Notes: a model not told the origin generated them from the sequence alone. A DNA stretch of 64,000 nt from CAIWMF01 sp964402065 (GCA_964402065.1 CAYOAN010000002.1:1-64000); one strand, 5' to 3'. Positions 24,999 through 34,460 are shown, counted from the first letter of the stretch. Translations and numbers: made by a program.

Positions 24999-25979
24999 AT
25001 GATACCGCCTCGTCGCATTCTTCTTATTAAACCAAGCTCCATGGGAGATGTGATACATGCTCTTCCTGTGGTAGCTGTGCTGCACAAAGCATGGCCAGAG
25101 GCGGAGATTCACTGGTTGATTCAACCTGCATGGCGTGAATTAGTGGAGGGACATCCAGGTGTAACGGAAATCATTTCTTTTCCTCGAGAAAAATTCCGTG
25201 GTTGGAAAGGTTGGATAAAGTCATTGTGCTGGGCACGCTCCTTGCGACATGCGCGTCCTGATTTAGCGATTGATTTGCAAGGGTTGCTGCGAAGTGCCTT
25301 GATGGCGCGGTGTTCTCAAGCTCAAAAAATTGTTGGACTTAGCAGTGCGCGAGAAGGAGCTTCATTTTTTTACTCATCGAGTGCCAAGGTTGAAAAAGAA
25401 AAGCATGCTGTTGATCAGCTCTTCTCGATTCTTGATTTACTCGAGCTTTCTAGACCTGATGAGCCTCAATTTATTCTTCCATTAGGAAAACTTCCGCCTG
25501 ACTTTTCTGTGTCTCCGTCTTTTGTAGTGTTGCATCCTTATGCTCGCGGAAGTGGAAAAGATCTCACTCAAGAGCAAGTTGCTACCTTTGCAGAAAATCT
25601 AAAAAATATTCCTGTTGTGCTGGTAGGAAAAGGGAACCCCATGACAGGCCTTCCCACGAATGTTATTGATTGGAGTAATCGAACGACACTTCTGGAGCTG
25701 ATAGCAATATTCCGAAGAGCTACGTTTATTGTGAGTTCTGACAGCGGACCGATGCACTTGGCTGCAGCCTTGCAACCAAAAGCAACATTAGCGATTCATC
25801 GTTGGAGTGATCCATTGCGTGTAGGTCCTTGGTCTGATGAATCCTGGATTTGGAAAAATGGAGTTTTGAAAAAAAGAAGAGACCTTAGTGAAGATTGCCG
25901 CACTGCAGGACCGACGCCAACATTGGAAGAGATGAAACACATTGCTCAGCAAGTAATGTTGCACTTAAGAGAGTGCTGA
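24999..25979 (+). CDS. ADP-heptose:LPS heptosyltransferase (WaaC-like, GT9)
   Basis: Transfers heptose to the LPS inner core. From ATG 24999 it has 326 residues. The N-terminal motif ILLIKPSSMGDVIHALPVV is typical of GT9 heptosyltransferase I. Later come AIDLQGLLRSALMARCS and SSDSGPMHLAAAL, the donor-binding region. The frame is open back to 24945 within proB, but the GT9 N-terminus fits 24999. Together with the heptose-phosphate nucleotidyltransferase at 40.5 kb it implies an LPS with heptose. Confidence 0.88.
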   Translation: MIPPRRILLIKPSSMGDVIHALPVVAVLHKAWPEAEIHWLIQPAWRELVEGHPGVTEIISFPREKFRGWKGWIKSLCWARSLRHARPDLAIDLQGLLRSALMARCSQAQKIVGLSSAREGASFFYSSSAKVEKEKHAVDQLFSILDLLELSRPDEPQFILPLGKLPPDFSVSPSFVVLHPYARGSGKDLTQEQVATFAENLKNIPVVLVGKGNPMTGLPTNVIDWSNRTTLLELIAIFRRATFIVSSDSGPMHLAAALQPKATLAIHRWSDPLRVGPWSDESWIWKNGVLKKRRDLSEDCRTAGPTPTLEEMKHIAQQVMLHLREC

Positions 25980-25984
25980 GAGTA

Positions 25985-26151
25985 TATAGTCAAAATACTT
26001 AGAGATTATAATAAATTGACTTGATCTTGGTTAGAAACAAGCAGCGTTCTCATCTCATGCTGTTATTGTTGAGATAGTGCTCGGTCTTCGGCCTTGGCTT
26101 TTCTAAAGGCCTCTAAGTTCTTTCCTGTAATTTCTAAGTAATTTGACTATA
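25985..26151. mobile_element. MITE-like element, family 1 (complete, 167 bp)
   Basis: The same length as the copy at 11295-11461 and closely similar. Ends: TATAGTCAAAATACTTAG and CTAAGTAATTTGACTATA. It lies between the heptosyltransferase and thiH and encodes nothing. Confidence 0.68.
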
Positions 26152-26162
26152 TTTGATGAAGC

Positions 26163-27281
26163 ATGTCATTTTCTAAAGATTTTTTTCACTATCTTGCAGT
26201 TCCATCTAACGCGTTGCTTGATTTTCAAAAGCTCTTAGCACCGTGTGATGATGTTACTTTGGAGCAGATGGCCCAGCGTTCTGTGGCGACCACGCGACGT
26301 TACTTTGGAAAGACAATGCGACTCTTTGCGCCGCTCTATCTTTCTAATGAGTGTATTAATTCCTGTTCCTACTGTGGTTTTTCACGTGAAAATCCCATAT
26401 TGCGAGTGACTTTGGATGTGAAGCAGATGGCAAAAGAGGCTGAATATCTAGCTCAAGAAGGATTTCGAAATATTCTTCTTGTAGCAGGAGAACATCCTAA
26501 ATTTGTTTCCAATGGCTATTTGGAGCGATGCATCGAGCGACTCAAAGGCATCTTTCCTGCGATTGCTTTGGAGGTGGCACCGATGGAAGCAGAAGCATAT
26601 CGCCCTCTTGTCAGAGCTGGAGCTGAAGGACTCATTATTTACCAAGAAACTTACGATCAAAAAACTTACCAAGAGCTGCATTTAGCAGGTCCAAAAAAAG
26701 ATTTTTTATGGCGACTGGATGCCTTAGAACGTGGTTATCAAGCTGGGTTTCGGCGCCTTGGAGCAGGTGTTTTATTTGGCCTTGCTGATTGGCGTTCGGA
26801 AGCAACGGCTTTGGCCGCACATCTTTTCTATTTGCAAAAGCATTGTTGGAAAGCACAACTCTCTCTCAGTTTGCCACGCTTGAGGCCTGCGGCAGGAGGG
26901 TTTAAGCCACGTTATGAATTTTCAGATCGTGATTTTGCCCAACTTGTTTTTGCCTTGAGGCTCACCTTCCCTCACATTCATTTAGTCATGAGTACCCGAG
27001 AGTCAGCAGAGTTAAGGGATGCTTTAGCGCCGCTTGGATTTACTATGATGAGTGCGGGCAGTCATACAGAACCTGGTGGGTACACAGGACAAGCTGCTGA
27101 TCAATTACATCAAACCATTAAAGGAAAAATAGTGGCTCCTTCTTGTTCTGGAACTAAAGCAACGGAACAATTTGAGATTGCAGATCAACGATCTCCTGCT
27201 GTTGTCGCATCTGTTCTACAACATTTAGGATTGGAGCCCGTTTGGAAGGATTGGGATAAATCTATTTTGGAAAAAGCATAG
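26163..27281 (+). CDS. thiH: 2-iminoacetate synthase ThiH (radical SAM)
   Basis: Cleaves tyrosine to dehydroglycine for thiazole synthesis of thiamine. The 372 residues carry the radical SAM Cys motif CINSCSYCGF, the upstream LFAPLYLSNE, the glycine-rich ILLVAGEHPK and the C-terminal SAGSHTEPGGY typical of ThiH. It is followed after 11 bases by thiS. The sulfur-incorporating partner thiG is not in the window. Confidence 0.95.
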   Translation: MSFSKDFFHYLAVPSNALLDFQKLLAPCDDVTLEQMAQRSVATTRRYFGKTMRLFAPLYLSNECINSCSYCGFSRENPILRVTLDVKQMAKEAEYLAQEGFRNILLVAGEHPKFVSNGYLERCIERLKGIFPAIALEVAPMEAEAYRPLVRAGAEGLIIYQETYDQKTYQELHLAGPKKDFLWRLDALERGYQAGFRRLGAGVLFGLADWRSEATALAAHLFYLQKHCWKAQLSLSLPRLRPAAGGFKPRYEFSDRDFAQLVFALRLTFPHIHLVMSTRESAELRDALAPLGFTMMSAGSHTEPGGYTGQAADQLHQTIKGKIVAPSCSGTKATEQFEIADQRSPAVVASVLQHLGLEPVWKDWDKSILEKA

Positions 27282-27292
27282 ACGCAAAAATA

Positions 27293-27493
27293 ATGAGAAC
27301 AATTCAACTTAATGGCGAAGCAAAAAAAGTTCATGCTACTACTCTGATAGAACTCCTAGAAGAATTAAGCCTTCCTCTTGCTACTGTTTTAGTAGAGCAA
27401 AATGGGCTTGCGCTTCATCGTCATGAATTAGAAAAAGCAATGCTTGTCGAGAATGACAGTATTGAAATTCTTCAAATTGCGGCTGGAGGTTGA
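27293..27493 (+). CDS. thiS: thiamine biosynthesis sulfur carrier ThiS
   Basis: A 66-residue ubiquitin-fold sulfur carrier ending in the essential Gly-Gly (IAAGG), which is adenylated and thiocarboxylated before delivering sulfur to ThiG. It has the typical VLVEQNGLALHRHE strand-loop. Co-oriented with thiH. Confidence 0.95.
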   Translation: MRTIQLNGEAKKVHATTLIELLEELSLPLATVLVEQNGLALHRHELEKAMLVENDSIEILQIAAGG

Positions 27494-27523
27494 CACATTA
27501 GAGTTCTGCAAGAACTTCATTTT

Positions 27524-27949
27524 TTATGCCATCAAATGCACCACTGTTCCTACAATTAAACCGTAGATCATGTGGGCTAAAAGTTGTGCAAAACCTGTCA
27601 TAGGGCCGCGCTCGTGGTAAAAAGCAATGGGGTGATGCTCTAAAATCGCAATAGAAACGAGGAGCATGATAATAGCTCCATGAACGCCTCCTAAGAATAA
27701 TCCTGTAAGAGGATTGACCGGGATATGAGAATAAGAAAGCACAACAACATATCCATAACCAAAAAGGATTCCTGCGCTAAAATGCAAAATTAATCCCGGC
27801 AAAAAAGCTTTTTCTTGCTTATGGGTTGCTAACGCTCCGACCGCTCGAATAATGTCAATATTTCCGATGCCAATCCATTGTGGAATTTGGAGAAGCAAGG
27901 TCATAACAGCAGTTCCTACAAGGCCTCCTAGCAATGGTGCAATATTCAT
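27524..27949 (-). CDS. small integral membrane protein, unknown function
   Basis: 141 residues with four hydrophobic segments (about 5-24, 50-72, 82-102 and 118-139), Gly-rich at the first (LLGGLVGTAVMTLLL). Charged residues and His lie between them (HKQEKAFLPG, LEHHPIAFYHERGPM). It resembles short uncharacterised membrane families (DUF6789-type) in pattern, but I cannot assign it. It converges on thiS with 30 bases between the stops. No partner genes suggest a function. Confidence 0.6.
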   Translation of the reverse strand: MNIAPLLGGLVGTAVMTLLLQIPQWIGIGNIDIIRAVGALATHKQEKAFLPGLILHFSAGILFGYGYVVVLSYSHIPVNPLTGLFLGGVHGAIIMLLVSIAILEHHPIAFYHERGPMTGFAQLLAHMIYGLIVGTVVHLMA

Positions 27950-27963
27950 AAGATAAGGTTGTT

Positions 27964-28103
27964 TAGAGCATGTTAAAAAATTCTATAGCCGGGTATTGCA
28001 GCGTCACTTCGGTGCTCGAAGCCTCGAGTATGAGATATAGACTGCGTTTCTGCGCTCCTTGTTCCTGGCACTACATCGGCTATAATGTTTTTAACATGCT
28101 CTA
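27964..28103. mobile_element. MITE-like element, family 3 (140 bp)
   Basis: Ends TAGAGCATGTTAAAAAATTC and …TTTTTAACATGCTCTA are inverted repeats. The internal part matches 16325-16453 (GCGTCACTTCGGTGCTCGAAGCC and TGCGCTCCTTGTTCCTGGC). The sequence around CGGCTATAATG could act as an outward promoter -10 near lysA. No coding capacity. Confidence 0.6.
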
Positions 28104-28187
28104 ATAAATGACAATAAGGCCAAGAAAAACAAAAATTTTAAAGATAGAAGTTGTTCTTAAACCCGTTATTCGTTACTCGTGACTCTT

Positions 28188-29450
28188 ATGCATCCTTTTC
28201 ATTACGTTGACAACACTTTTTATAGTGAAGAGATTCCTCTTGAGCAAATAGTTCGCAGTATAGGCACCCCCGCTTATGTCTATTCTGCAGGTGCCATTAA
28301 AAATCAGTTTCGGACTTTTCAACAAGCTTTCCGTTCGCTTGATCATCTTGTTTGTTATGCAGTGAAAGCGAATAGCAATCTGGCAATTTTACAGCTCTTG
28401 GCGCAGGTAGGAGCTGGCTTTGACATTGTTTCAGGAGGGGAACTTTTTAAAGTGCTTCGAGCGGGAGGGCGTGCTGATCAGTGTACCTTTGCAGGAGTTG
28501 GAAAGTTACCTCACGAAATTGAATATGCGCTTCAACAAGGGATTTATTGTTTCAATGTAGAATCAGAACAAGAATTAGAAACGATTAATGAAATAGCAGC
28601 TCGTTTAGATTGTCTTGCTCCGATTGCTTTGCGTATTAATCCTGATGTTGATGTCGATACGCATCGCTATATTTCAACAGGGAAGAATGAAAACAAATTT
28701 GGAATTAGTTTGGCTCGTGCGGAGGCTGTTTATGCTCAAGCGGCGGCTTTGCCTCATTTAAAGATTCGCGGCTTGCAAACGCACATTGGCTCACAAATCC
28801 TCGATGCAAAGCCTTTTGCAACGGCTCTTGAAAAGTTGACGCCTCTAATTTTAAAAATGAAACAGCAGTATGGCCTAGAGTTTTTTAGTTTAGGTGGAGG
28901 CATTGGTATTAACTATCAACATGTTTTAGAGAATGAAGAAAGCGGATTAACTCCAGAACAATATGCAGCGCAAGTGTTGGAGCCTTTGAAGAGGCTGGGG
29001 CTTCGGATTCTTTTTGAACCAGGAAGATTTCTCGTCGGTAATGCTGGTGTATTATTAACTAGCGTTCTGTATCAAAAAGAGACACCAACAAAAAAATTTT
29101 TGATTGTTGATGCTGGGATGAACGACCTTCTTCGCCCTGCACTTTATGCGAGTCACCATGAAATTGTGCCGCTACAACGCAGAGAAGATCGAGTCTTGGA
29201 AAAAATTGATGTTGTTGGCCCCGTCTGTGAAACAGGTGATTTTTTTGCTGAAAATCGATTGTTGCCTAGCATGGAGCAGGGGGAGGTCCTCGCTATCATG
29301 AGTGCAGGAGCCTATGGTTTCACAATGGCCTCTCATTATAACGCTCGGCCGTTGCCGCCAGAAGTTTTGGTAGAAGGGAGCAGGATGCAGCTTGTACGAC
29401 GACGCCAGACGTGGGAGAGCTTAGTACAAGAAGAAGCTATTTTAATATGA
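28188..29450 (+). CDS. lysA: diaminopimelate decarboxylase
   Basis: A PLP enzyme making lysine from meso-diaminopimelate. It has 420 residues from ATG 28188 (a GTG three codons upstream is possible). Motifs: the PLP lysine in YAVKANSN, GAGFDIVSGGELFK, the FSLGGGIGI phosphate-binding loop, EPGRFLVGNAG, and the active-site Cys region VGPVCETGDFFAE. Its stop overlaps the start of the GNAT gene (ATGA). Confidence 0.96.
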   Translation: MHPFHYVDNTFYSEEIPLEQIVRSIGTPAYVYSAGAIKNQFRTFQQAFRSLDHLVCYAVKANSNLAILQLLAQVGAGFDIVSGGELFKVLRAGGRADQCTFAGVGKLPHEIEYALQQGIYCFNVESEQELETINEIAARLDCLAPIALRINPDVDVDTHRYISTGKNENKFGISLARAEAVYAQAAALPHLKIRGLQTHIGSQILDAKPFATALEKLTPLILKMKQQYGLEFFSLGGGIGINYQHVLENEESGLTPEQYAAQVLEPLKRLGLRILFEPGRFLVGNAGVLLTSVLYQKETPTKKFLIVDAGMNDLLRPALYASHHEIVPLQRREDRVLEKIDVVGPVCETGDFFAENRLLPSMEQGEVLAIMSAGAYGFTMASHYNARPLPPEVLVEGSRMQLVRRRQTWESLVQEEAILI

Positions 29451-29929
29451 GATTACGCCCTCTCTGTCTTGCTGATCTTGATTCCTTTATGCTTTGGGCA
29501 ACAGACCCAGACGTTACCAGCCATCTCCGCTGGGAGCCTTATACTTCGCGTGTAGCAGCAGAAGATTTTTTTAAAAATGTGGTGGAAAAGCATCCTTGGT
29601 TTCAAGCGATTATTGTCGATGGAAAGGTGATTGGGTCGATGACATTAGAACAAAAATCAGGGGACTTTCGACATATTGCTGAGTTAGGGTATGTCTCTGC
29701 GAAGCAATATTGGGGCCATGGTTTCATGACGCAAGCTGTTATGTTAGGCCTACAACAAGGCTTTCAAGAACTCGGAATTCTTCGTGTTGAAGCCAAGACT
29801 CACCCTCACAATCTGGGATCACAACGAGTGCTCGAAAAAAATGGTTTCGTAAAAGAAGCTCTTTTAAAAAAAGGAATTATTCGTAAAGGGAACATCGAAG
29901 ATCTTTATCTCTACGCCCTCACGCGCTAG
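29447..29929 (+). CDS. GNAT acetyltransferase, RimJ/RimL-like
   Basis: 160 residues with the GNAT acetyl-CoA motif ELGYVSAKQYWGHGFMTQAV and the C-terminal RVEAKTHPHNLGSQRVLEKNGF typical of the RimJ/RimL subgroup. The substrate (protein N-terminus, amino acid or antibiotic) cannot be deduced. The ATG at 29447 overlaps the lysA stop; a longer upstream frame is an overlap artefact. Co-translated with lysA and 12 bases before ligA. Confidence 0.85.
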   Translation: MRLRPLCLADLDSFMLWATDPDVTSHLRWEPYTSRVAAEDFFKNVVEKHPWFQAIIVDGKVIGSMTLEQKSGDFRHIAELGYVSAKQYWGHGFMTQAVMLGLQQGFQELGILRVEAKTHPHNLGSQRVLEKNGFVKEALLKKGIIRKGNIEDLYLYALTR

Positions 29930-29941
29930 CTTTGAAGCGGT

Positions 29942-32029
29942 ATGCCAGCACATCAAGTTCAACTCGATTTTTTAGTAGAAGAAAATATTTCTGAAGAAGT
30001 AAAACATCATGTCGCAGAGTTGCGTCGCCAAATTCAGTATCACGACAAACTCTATTATAATGAGGCAACGCCGGAGATTTCTGATCGCGAATATGATCGA
30101 TTGTATCGTGAGTTAGTAGAACTAGAAAAAAAATATCCAGCGCTTCTTATTGCTACCTCTCCCACTCAGCGTCTTAAAGAGCGTTTGGAAGGCTTTCAAA
30201 GTGCATCTCATTTGGTTCCGATGCAGAGTTTGGACAATACCTATTCAGAGGAAGAAGTGTTCGATTTTATCAAAAGGCTTCAAAAGTTATTACCTAATCA
30301 AGAGGTGGTATTGACCTTAGAGCCAAAAGTTGATGGTGTGGCGATTGCATTGCTCTATGAACATGGAAGATTAGTTCGTGGCCTCACACGCGGGGATGGC
30401 ACCATGGGAGATGACGTGACACGTAATATTAAAACCATTTCAGGAATTCCTCATCAACTCCATGGAGCAGTGCCAAAGTTGCTCGAAGTCCGTGGTGAAG
30501 TTTATCTTTCTAAAAAAATATTTGCACAACTCAATGAGGAACGTGATGAAACGGGGCTGCCAGCTTTTGCAAACCCGCGAAATGCAACTGCTGGCTCCTT
30601 GAAGCAGCTTGACCCTGCGATTGTCAAAGAACGTCGACTCTCTGCGATTTTTTATGGATGTGGTGCTTATGAAGGGGATGGAATCAATACACAATTGGAA
30701 TTGATTGATGCTTTGAAAAAATGGGGACTTCCTACTCATGAGAAAACATGGAAAGCAAATGGAACAGAAGAAGTTCTCAGCGCCATCCATGAACTTGGAG
30801 AAATTCGGCATGATTATCTCTTTGAAACGGATGGGGCTGTGTTGAAAGTGGATTCATTGTCCCAACAAGGGCTTCTTGGCTCTACGAGTAAAGCTCCTCG
30901 CTGGGCGATTGCTTTTAAGTATGAGCCTGAACAGGCTGAAACGCGTTTGCTTGATATCACCGTACAAGTGGGGCGCACAGGAATTCTGACGCCAGTTGCA
31001 GAGCTAGAGCCGGTGGTTGTTGCTGGGAGCCGTGTGGCCCGGGCAACGCTGCATAACGAAGAAGAAATTTTGCGCAAAGACCTTCGGATTGGAGATCATG
31101 TCATCATCGAAAAAGCAGGCGAGGTCATTCCTGCTGTTGTCGGCGTGATCAAAGAAAAACGGACAGGTTCAGAACGTCCTTTTAAAATGCCTTGCCATTG
31201 CCCTGTTTGTCGTGCCGCTGTGATTAAAAAAGAGGGAGAAGTTGCCATTCGTTGCTCCAATATGCAGTGTCCTGCACAACTCCAAAGACAGATTGAATAT
31301 TTTGCGAGTCGGCAAGCAATGGACATTGCTGGCTTGGGAGAGGCTGTGGTGGCACAACTAATCGAGGCAGGTTTATTAAAATCAGTTGCCGATCTCTACA
31401 GGCTTCATGCTGAGCAATTGCTGCCGCTCGAGCGGATGGGGGAAAAAAGTGTCGATAATTTATTGCGTTCTATTGCGGAAAGTCGTCAACGACCTTTTTG
31501 GCGGCTACTTGTGGCGCTTGGCATTCCTCATGTTGGTGTGATTGCAGCTCGCACTTTAGCAGAACATTTTCACACGATGGAGCACTTGCAAGCTACAACC
31601 ATTGAAGAGTTGATGGCAATCGAAGAGATTGGCGAGATCATGGCTCAGAGTATTTACAACTGGCTGCGAGAGGAAAACGTTATGCAGCTCTTAAAACAAC
31701 TCAAAGAAGCAGGTCTTCATTTTGGTGAAAAAGATCTCATTGCTTCCTCTGTCGGAGGGCCATTACAAGGCACGACGTGGGTCTTAACCGGAACCTTGAG
31801 TCAGTCACGCGATGAAATTGCGGAATTGATTCGTCAAGCAGGCGGGAAAGTTTCTTCCAGTGTAAGCGCCAAGACCACTTATGTCTTAGCAGGGGACGAG
31901 GCTGGAAGTAAGCTGGAACGAGCTAAGAAGTTAAAAGTACGCGTGATTGATGAAGTGGAATTTCGGAAAATCATTCAGAAAGATGAAAGCGATGAAAGGG
32001 ATGATAAAAAACAAATTTTTTTCCTGTAG
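29942..32029 (+). CDS. ligA: NAD-dependent DNA ligase LigA
   Basis: Seals nicks during replication and repair. The 695 residues match the family. An N-terminal Ia domain precedes the adenylated lysine at residue 129 (LEPKVDGVAI). An OB fold, a four-Cys zinc finger (CHCPVC…CSNMQCPAQL), helix-hairpin-helix repeats and a C-terminal BRCT domain (about 605-680) follow. Its last codons (IFFL, stop TAG at 32027) are read from the TTTTTTCCTGTAGGC start of the heptad leader before aroC. Confidence 0.98.
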   Translation: MPAHQVQLDFLVEENISEEVKHHVAELRRQIQYHDKLYYNEATPEISDREYDRLYRELVELEKKYPALLIATSPTQRLKERLEGFQSASHLVPMQSLDNTYSEEEVFDFIKRLQKLLPNQEVVLTLEPKVDGVAIALLYEHGRLVRGLTRGDGTMGDDVTRNIKTISGIPHQLHGAVPKLLEVRGEVYLSKKIFAQLNEERDETGLPAFANPRNATAGSLKQLDPAIVKERRLSAIFYGCGAYEGDGINTQLELIDALKKWGLPTHEKTWKANGTEEVLSAIHELGEIRHDYLFETDGAVLKVDSLSQQGLLGSTSKAPRWAIAFKYEPEQAETRLLDITVQVGRTGILTPVAELEPVVVAGSRVARATLHNEEEILRKDLRIGDHVIIEKAGEVIPAVVGVIKEKRTGSERPFKMPCHCPVCRAAVIKKEGEVAIRCSNMQCPAQLQRQIEYFASRQAMDIAGLGEAVVAQLIEAGLLKSVADLYRLHAEQLLPLERMGEKSVDNLLRSIAESRQRPFWRLLVALGIPHVGVIAARTLAEHFHTMEHLQATTIEELMAIEEIGEIMAQSIYNWLREENVMQLLKQLKEAGLHFGEKDLIASSVGGPLQGTTWVLTGTLSQSRDEIAELIRQAGGKVSSSVSAKTTYVLAGDEAGSKLERAKKLKVRVIDEVEFRKIIQKDESDERDDKKQIFFL

Positions 32030-32055
32030 GCTGTAAGCTGTAGACTGTAGGCTGC
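32016..32055 (+). repeat. heptad-repeat leader before aroC, overlapping the ligA stop
   Basis: TTTTTTCC followed by TGTAGGC, TGTAAGC, TGTAGAC, TGTAGGC and TGC, ending four bases before ATG 32060. The first unit provides the ligA stop codon. These are four well-kept heptads, second in regularity to the sctD leader. Confidence 0.7.
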
Positions 32056-32059
32056 TTTC

Positions 32060-33151
32060 ATGGCCAGCAATTCTTTTGGAAATGTATTTCGCATCACCAC
32101 ATGGGGCGAGTCTCATGGGAAGGCTATTGGTGTGGTCATTGATGGTTGTCCTGCAGGGTTGGAAATTTCGGAGGATGAAATTCACCAGGAATTGGTACTG
32201 CGAGTTCCTGGAAGAAATAGTCATGTCTCACCGCGACGTGAAGAAGACCGTCCTGAAATTTTTTCAGGAGTATTTGAAGGGAAAACAACAGGTGCTCCCC
32301 TTTCTATTGTGATTTTTAATCGTGATGCTGATTCTAGTAAGTATGAGACCCTAAAAAATACGTTGCGACCAGGGCATGCTAATTTTACTTACCTTGCTAA
32401 GTATGGAATTTTTGATTATCGAGGAGGGGGGCGTGCTTCTGCTCGTGAAACAGCCTGCCGTGTGGCTGCAGGAGCTGTTGCAAAAAAATTATTACGCCAT
32501 TATGGAATAGAAGTTGTCGCTTGCCTCACTCATGTTGGACTTATCGAGGCGATGGTTGAGAAGGGGGATGTGGAAAAGCTACGCCAGCGCACTTTGGAGA
32601 GTCCTATTTTTTGCCCCGATGCTATTGCTGCTAAAGCCATCATTCAAAAAATGGAAGAGGCACGTTCTGTAGGAGATTCTCTCGGAGGCATTGTCGCTTT
32701 TTTAGCACAAGGTTTGCCTGTTGGGCTTGGCGATCCGATTTATGAAAAGTTAGAAGCTAATTTAGCGAAAGCGATGATGAGTTTGCCAGCGAGCAAAGGA
32801 TTGGAAATCGGTAGAGGGTTTGAAGCGGCCATGATGAGCGGGTCTCAACACAATGATTCGTTTATTACGAAAGATCAAAAAATAGAAACCGAGACCAATC
32901 ATGCAGGAGGCATACTTGGCGGTATTTCAACAGGCATGTTGCTTGAAGGGAGCGTTGCTTTTAAACCGACATCAAGCATTGCATTGCCACAGGAAACATT
33001 AACGCACGAGGGAGAAGCTGTGATCATGAAGCTTCCCGAGGGATCACGCCACGATCCTTGCGTAGCAATTCGCGCCGTGCCGGTGGTGGAGGCGATGTGC
33101 GCTTTGGTGATTGCAGATGCGCTCTTAATGAATAGATGTGCACGACTATGA
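32060..33151 (+). CDS. aroC: chorismate synthase
   Basis: The last shikimate-pathway step (EPSP to chorismate, FMN-dependent). The 363 residues contain GNVFRITTWGESHGKAIG at the N-terminus, GRASARETACRVAAGAVA and SGSQHNDSF. Its stop overlaps the aroB start (ATGA). Confidence 0.98.
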   Translation: MASNSFGNVFRITTWGESHGKAIGVVIDGCPAGLEISEDEIHQELVLRVPGRNSHVSPRREEDRPEIFSGVFEGKTTGAPLSIVIFNRDADSSKYETLKNTLRPGHANFTYLAKYGIFDYRGGGRASARETACRVAAGAVAKKLLRHYGIEVVACLTHVGLIEAMVEKGDVEKLRQRTLESPIFCPDAIAAKAIIQKMEEARSVGDSLGGIVAFLAQGLPVGLGDPIYEKLEANLAKAMMSLPASKGLEIGRGFEAAMMSGSQHNDSFITKDQKIETETNHAGGILGGISTGMLLEGSVAFKPTSSIALPQETLTHEGEAVIMKLPEGSRHDPCVAIRAVPVVEAMCALVIADALLMNRCARL

Positions 33152-34245
33152 AAGAAAAAATAATAGAGATTCAGACGAATCCTTCTTATTCGATTTTTTT
33201 AGGAAAAAATTTGCTGACCAACTCTCGCTTAGTACAACTCTGCTTAGAACAAAAAAAACGCTTAGCACTTTTGAGTGATGAGAGATTAAGTGGCACGATT
33301 GCACATGAGATCCAAAAAGTTTTGAAAGAAGCTGAAATGGAAGTGGAAATTTTTCCGATCTCTTCTGGAGAAAAATTTAAAACGAGAGAGACCAAGCAGC
33401 AATTGGAAGATCAGCTTTTAGAAAAAAAATTTGGCCGTGACAGTTGTTTTTTAGCTTTGGGTGGTGGGATGGTCACGGACCTTGTTGGGTATTTGGCTTC
33501 CACATACTGCCGCGGAGTACCTTGGGTGGCTCTTCCCACGACGTTGTTGGGAATGGTTGATGCTGCCATTGGTGGTAAGACTGGGGTCAATACACCTCAT
33601 GGGAAAAATTTGATTGGCACCTTTTATCCTCCGCTTGCCGTTATTTCAGATGTTGCTGTTTTGCAAAGTTTGCCTCCACAAGAATGGCGTAATGGTGTTG
33701 TTGAAATGATCAAGCATGCTTGTATTGCAGATAAAAAACTTTTTGAGCAACTTGAGATCTCGGCAAAAAATTTATTCAAGGATGATGAAATGTTGCTCAA
33801 TCTCATTGAGCAGAGTTGTCGTATTAAGAAAAAAATAGTAGAGCAAGACGAACGAGAATCGGGAATGAGAGAGCTTCTTAATTTTGGGCATACAATTGGA
33901 CATGCAATTGAAACTTTAGAAAACTACCGCCTCTCTCATGGAGAAGCCGTGGCAATAGGAATGCTAGTGGAAGCCAGCTTGGCACAGGCTGTTGGCTATT
34001 TTCGAAAGCAAGAATTGTTAAAAGTTAAAAAAATATTGGAGGCTTATCAACTGCCCTTGCAAACAAAAGTTTTTCACAATACGGAAATATTTTTAGAACA
34101 ACTTAGGCTTGATAAGAAATCAAAGGCTAGTTTGCCTCATTTTGTTTTACTAAAAAAAATAGGAGAAGCGCATATTGAGGAAGGAAAATTTTCTTTTCCT
34201 GTTAAATATGACCTGCTTCAAAAAATATTACTTGAAGCGATTTAA
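33148..34245 (+). CDS. aroB: 3-dehydroquinate synthase
   Basis: Second step of the shikimate pathway (DAHP to dehydroquinate; NAD and metal). It has 365 residues from ATG 33148 (an earlier ATG at 33136 is in frame but inside aroC). Motifs: ALGGGMVTDLVGYLAS, RGVPWVALPTTLLGMVDAAIGGKTGVN, and the metal-ligand region LLNFGHTIGHAIE with a later SHGEAVAIGM. Coupled with aroC. Confidence 0.97.
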   Translation: MKEKIIEIQTNPSYSIFLGKNLLTNSRLVQLCLEQKKRLALLSDERLSGTIAHEIQKVLKEAEMEVEIFPISSGEKFKTRETKQQLEDQLLEKKFGRDSCFLALGGGMVTDLVGYLASTYCRGVPWVALPTTLLGMVDAAIGGKTGVNTPHGKNLIGTFYPPLAVISDVAVLQSLPPQEWRNGVVEMIKHACIADKKLFEQLEISAKNLFKDDEMLLNLIEQSCRIKKKIVEQDERESGMRELLNFGHTIGHAIETLENYRLSHGEAVAIGMLVEASLAQAVGYFRKQELLKVKKILEAYQLPLQTKVFHNTEIFLEQLRLDKKSKASLPHFVLLKKIGEAHIEEGKFSFPVKYDLLQKILLEAI

Positions 34246-34294
34246 ACCAGGTTGCGGCCAAGCTAGTTTTAGAAATCAGGAGAGCAATCTGCAA

Positions 34295-34460
34295 TATAGA
34301 GCGCCTTACATTGAGAAGGGCGCGGTATCAGCTTGCACTTTTTGCTTAAGGCGGTGTTTTCAGATCTTGCGTTATGATGAGATGCACTCTCGATCTGCGG
34401 CCTCGCCTGTTCTAAAAATCTCTACGTGCTTTCCTGTAATTGCTAAGTAATTTGACTATA
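34295..34460. repeat. hybrid MITE-like element: family-2 left half, family-1 right half
   Basis: The left part (TATAGAGCGCCTTACATTGA, then CAGCTTGCACTTTTTGCTTA) aligns with the left part of the family-2 element at 37192, and the core CAGATCTTGCGTTAT is family-2-like. The right part (TTCTAAAAATCTCT, then TTTCCTGTAATTGCTAAG and TTTGACTATA) is the family-1 end. The length, 166 bp, is the same as the parents. The two ends no longer form inverted repeats. No gene is present; the 282-base gap between aroB and the Memo gene is mostly this element. Confidence 0.5.

Noticed and set aside
25980..26162. TPP riboswitch upstream of thiH
   Set aside because: No conserved thi-box CUGAGA/ACCUGAU elements are visible; the space is filled by a MITE-like element.
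34175..34450. 91-codon ORF after aroB
   Set aside because: It overlaps the aroB end in another frame and continues through a hybrid repeat element; no protein family resemblance.
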